Of a DNA stretch of 64,000 bases, positions 63,091 to 64,000 are shown piece after piece; the stretch's first letter is position 1; every line of letters starts with the position of its first letter. Source of the stretch: Glutamicibacter creatinolyticus (GTDB taxonomy: Bacteria; Actinomycetota; Actinomycetes; Actinomycetales; Micrococcaceae); the NCBI RefSeq assembly GCF_006094275.1, contig NZ_CP034412.1, forward strand, positions 248,001 through 312,000, written 5' to 3'. The position numbers and the translations under genes were made by a program. The notes under the pieces were generated by a model, which was not told the DNA's origin, did no database searches, and saw only the letters and a list, made by a program, of their open reading frames with translations.

Positions 63091-64000
63091 ATGAAGGCGA
63101 CTACTACAAGCAACACCAGCCAACCGGCGAGACCTTCCGGAATCGCTATGGAATCCGCGTCAGGGGGAGAACAGCCCGAACGCCTAGCCAAAACACTTAA
63201 GGCCCGGTGGGTCTGGGCAATTGCTCTGGGATCTGCCGTCGGATGGGGCGCGTTTATTTTGCCCACTGACTGGCTCGCGATCGGCGGACCCGTCGGAGCT
63301 TTGAGCGGCTTCATGATCGGTGGAGCGCTGATGATTCTTATCGCCGTCAGCTATGGCTTCCTGATCAAGTCCTTCCCGGTTTCCGGTGGTGAGCTAGCAT
63401 TCGCGCTTGTCGGTTTCGGACGTACACACGCGTTCTTCTGCGGCTGGTACCTGACCCTGGGGTATACCTGTATTGTGGCCCTGAACGCTTCAGCCATGGC
63501 CTTGCTTTTCCGCAAGCTCATGCCGGACGTAGTGCAGCAGGGATACCTCTACACCGTGGCCGGATGGGATGTGTACATCGTCGAGGTAGCCATCTCGTTG
63601 ACTGTGCTGATCGTCTTCGCCCTGCTCAACATTCGAGGCACAGCGCTGTCGGGCAGAATTCAATTCATCGCCTGCGTCATCATGCTGATAGCGGTGGCGT
63701 GCATCCTGGTCGGCGTCCTGGCCAGTCCACAGGCAGTACTGAGCAACGCTACCCCCGCGTTTCCCGCTGAAGTGAATCCAGTTGCCGCTATTGCCGCGAT
63801 CGTCGCCATCGCGCCTTGGGCATTTATCGGATTTGATAATGTGCCTCAGGCGGCCGAAGAGTTCGATTTTCCTCCGGCCAAAGCCATGCGACTGATCGTG
63901 CTGGCTCTGTTGGCTGCTGCATTGCTGTACTGTGCAATGATTGCGGCAGTTGCTTTCAGTGCACCTTGGGAGGCCTTGGCAAATGGGACTTCGGCCTGGG
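63091..64000 (+). CDS. APC-superfamily permease (partial, cut by right edge)
   Basis: About 303 residues visible, starting MKATTTSNTSQPARPSGIAM after GAGGTAAAA. The N-terminal 35 residues are cytoplasmic; at least eight hydrophobic segments follow (for example ARWVWAIALGSAVGWGAFIL, LSGFMIGGALMILIAVSYGF, HAFFCGWYLTLGYTCIV). The GSAVGWGAF motif and IAPWAFIGFDNVPQAAEEF identify an APC transporter. It follows pta after 53 bp on the same strand, so it probably imports the substrate of the pathway. Taurine import by an APC permease rather than an ABC or TRAP system would be notable. Confidence 0.88.
   Translation, partial: MKATTTSNTSQPARPSGIAMESASGGEQPERLAKTLKARWVWAIALGSAVGWGAFILPTDWLAIGGPVGALSGFMIGGALMILIAVSYGFLIKSFPVSGGELAFALVGFGRTHAFFCGWYLTLGYTCIVALNASAMALLFRKLMPDVVQQGYLYTVAGWDVYIVEVAISLTVLIVFALLNIRGTALSGRIQFIACVIMLIAVACILVGVLASPQAVLSNATPAFPAEVNPVAAIAAIVAIAPWAFIGFDNVPQAAEEFDFPPAKAMRLIVLALLAAALLYCAMIAAVAFSAPWEALANGTSAW

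Overview
The window reads as chromosome of a high-GC Gram-positive actinobacterium of the Micrococcaceae (Arthrobacter/Glutamicibacter-like). This placement is an inference from GC-rich coding sequence, the gluQ-dnaX-recR...lysC order, a DUF222/13E12-type HNH protein, a RamB-type acetate regulator, and several genes that appear to be transcribed leaderless. No rRNA and no CRISPR array were seen.

Layout. 1-5.9 kb: a secreted HNH nuclease (cut by the left edge), a short-chain dehydrogenase translationally coupled to a flavin monooxygenase, a siderophore-interacting FAD protein and a YwqG-like protein. 5.9-15.3 kb is accessory DNA: a truncated IS3 element abutting a second, frameshifted IS3 element, a remnant of a conjugative coupling protein, a ParA/MinD-like ATPase, a secreted toxin-like protein with a probable immunity partner, a frameshifted paralogue of that secreted protein, small membrane proteins, and what looks like a decayed Asp23/DUF2273 envelope-stress locus. 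15.4-31.2 kb is core: purSQL, a YchJ-like protein, an ankyrin lipoprotein, rlmC, a CPA1 Na+/H+ antiporter, an SSI-type protease-inhibitor lipoprotein, and a citrate transporter divergent from its CitA/CitB-type two-component system. A cytochrome b-like membrane protein and aspartokinase follow. 31.4-42.1 kb: a MarR/MFS drug-efflux operon with palindromic operators, recR, a very long dnaX, gluQ, the 4.5S SRP RNA and tRNA-Ser(GGA).

42.1-50.5 kb: a glyoxalase-family (VOC) gene split by a 349-bp non-autonomous transposon carrying an N-terminal fragment of an IS256/IS1249-like transposase, an OmpR-type regulator with a pseudo-receiver, a 2-oxoglutarate/Fe(II) oxygenase, a LytR-C protein, a DsbA-family oxidoreductase, an amino-acid permease, a YoaK-like protein and a lipase-like hydrolase. 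50.7-64 kb forms a coherent C2 region: malate synthase and isocitrate lyase (glyoxylate shunt), a HutD-like protein, a RamB-type regulator, a universal stress protein, then a MocR/TauR-type regulator, alanine racemase, a taurine:pyruvate-type aminotransferase, phosphotransacetylase and an APC permease cut by the right edge.

The last block fits dissimilation of taurine, or a similar C2 aminosulfonate or amine, to acetyl phosphate and acetyl-CoA. Acetyl-CoA would then feed the adjacent glyoxylate shunt. The expected sulfoacetaldehyde acetyltransferase (Xsc) is not in the window and would have to lie beyond 64000 or elsewhere.
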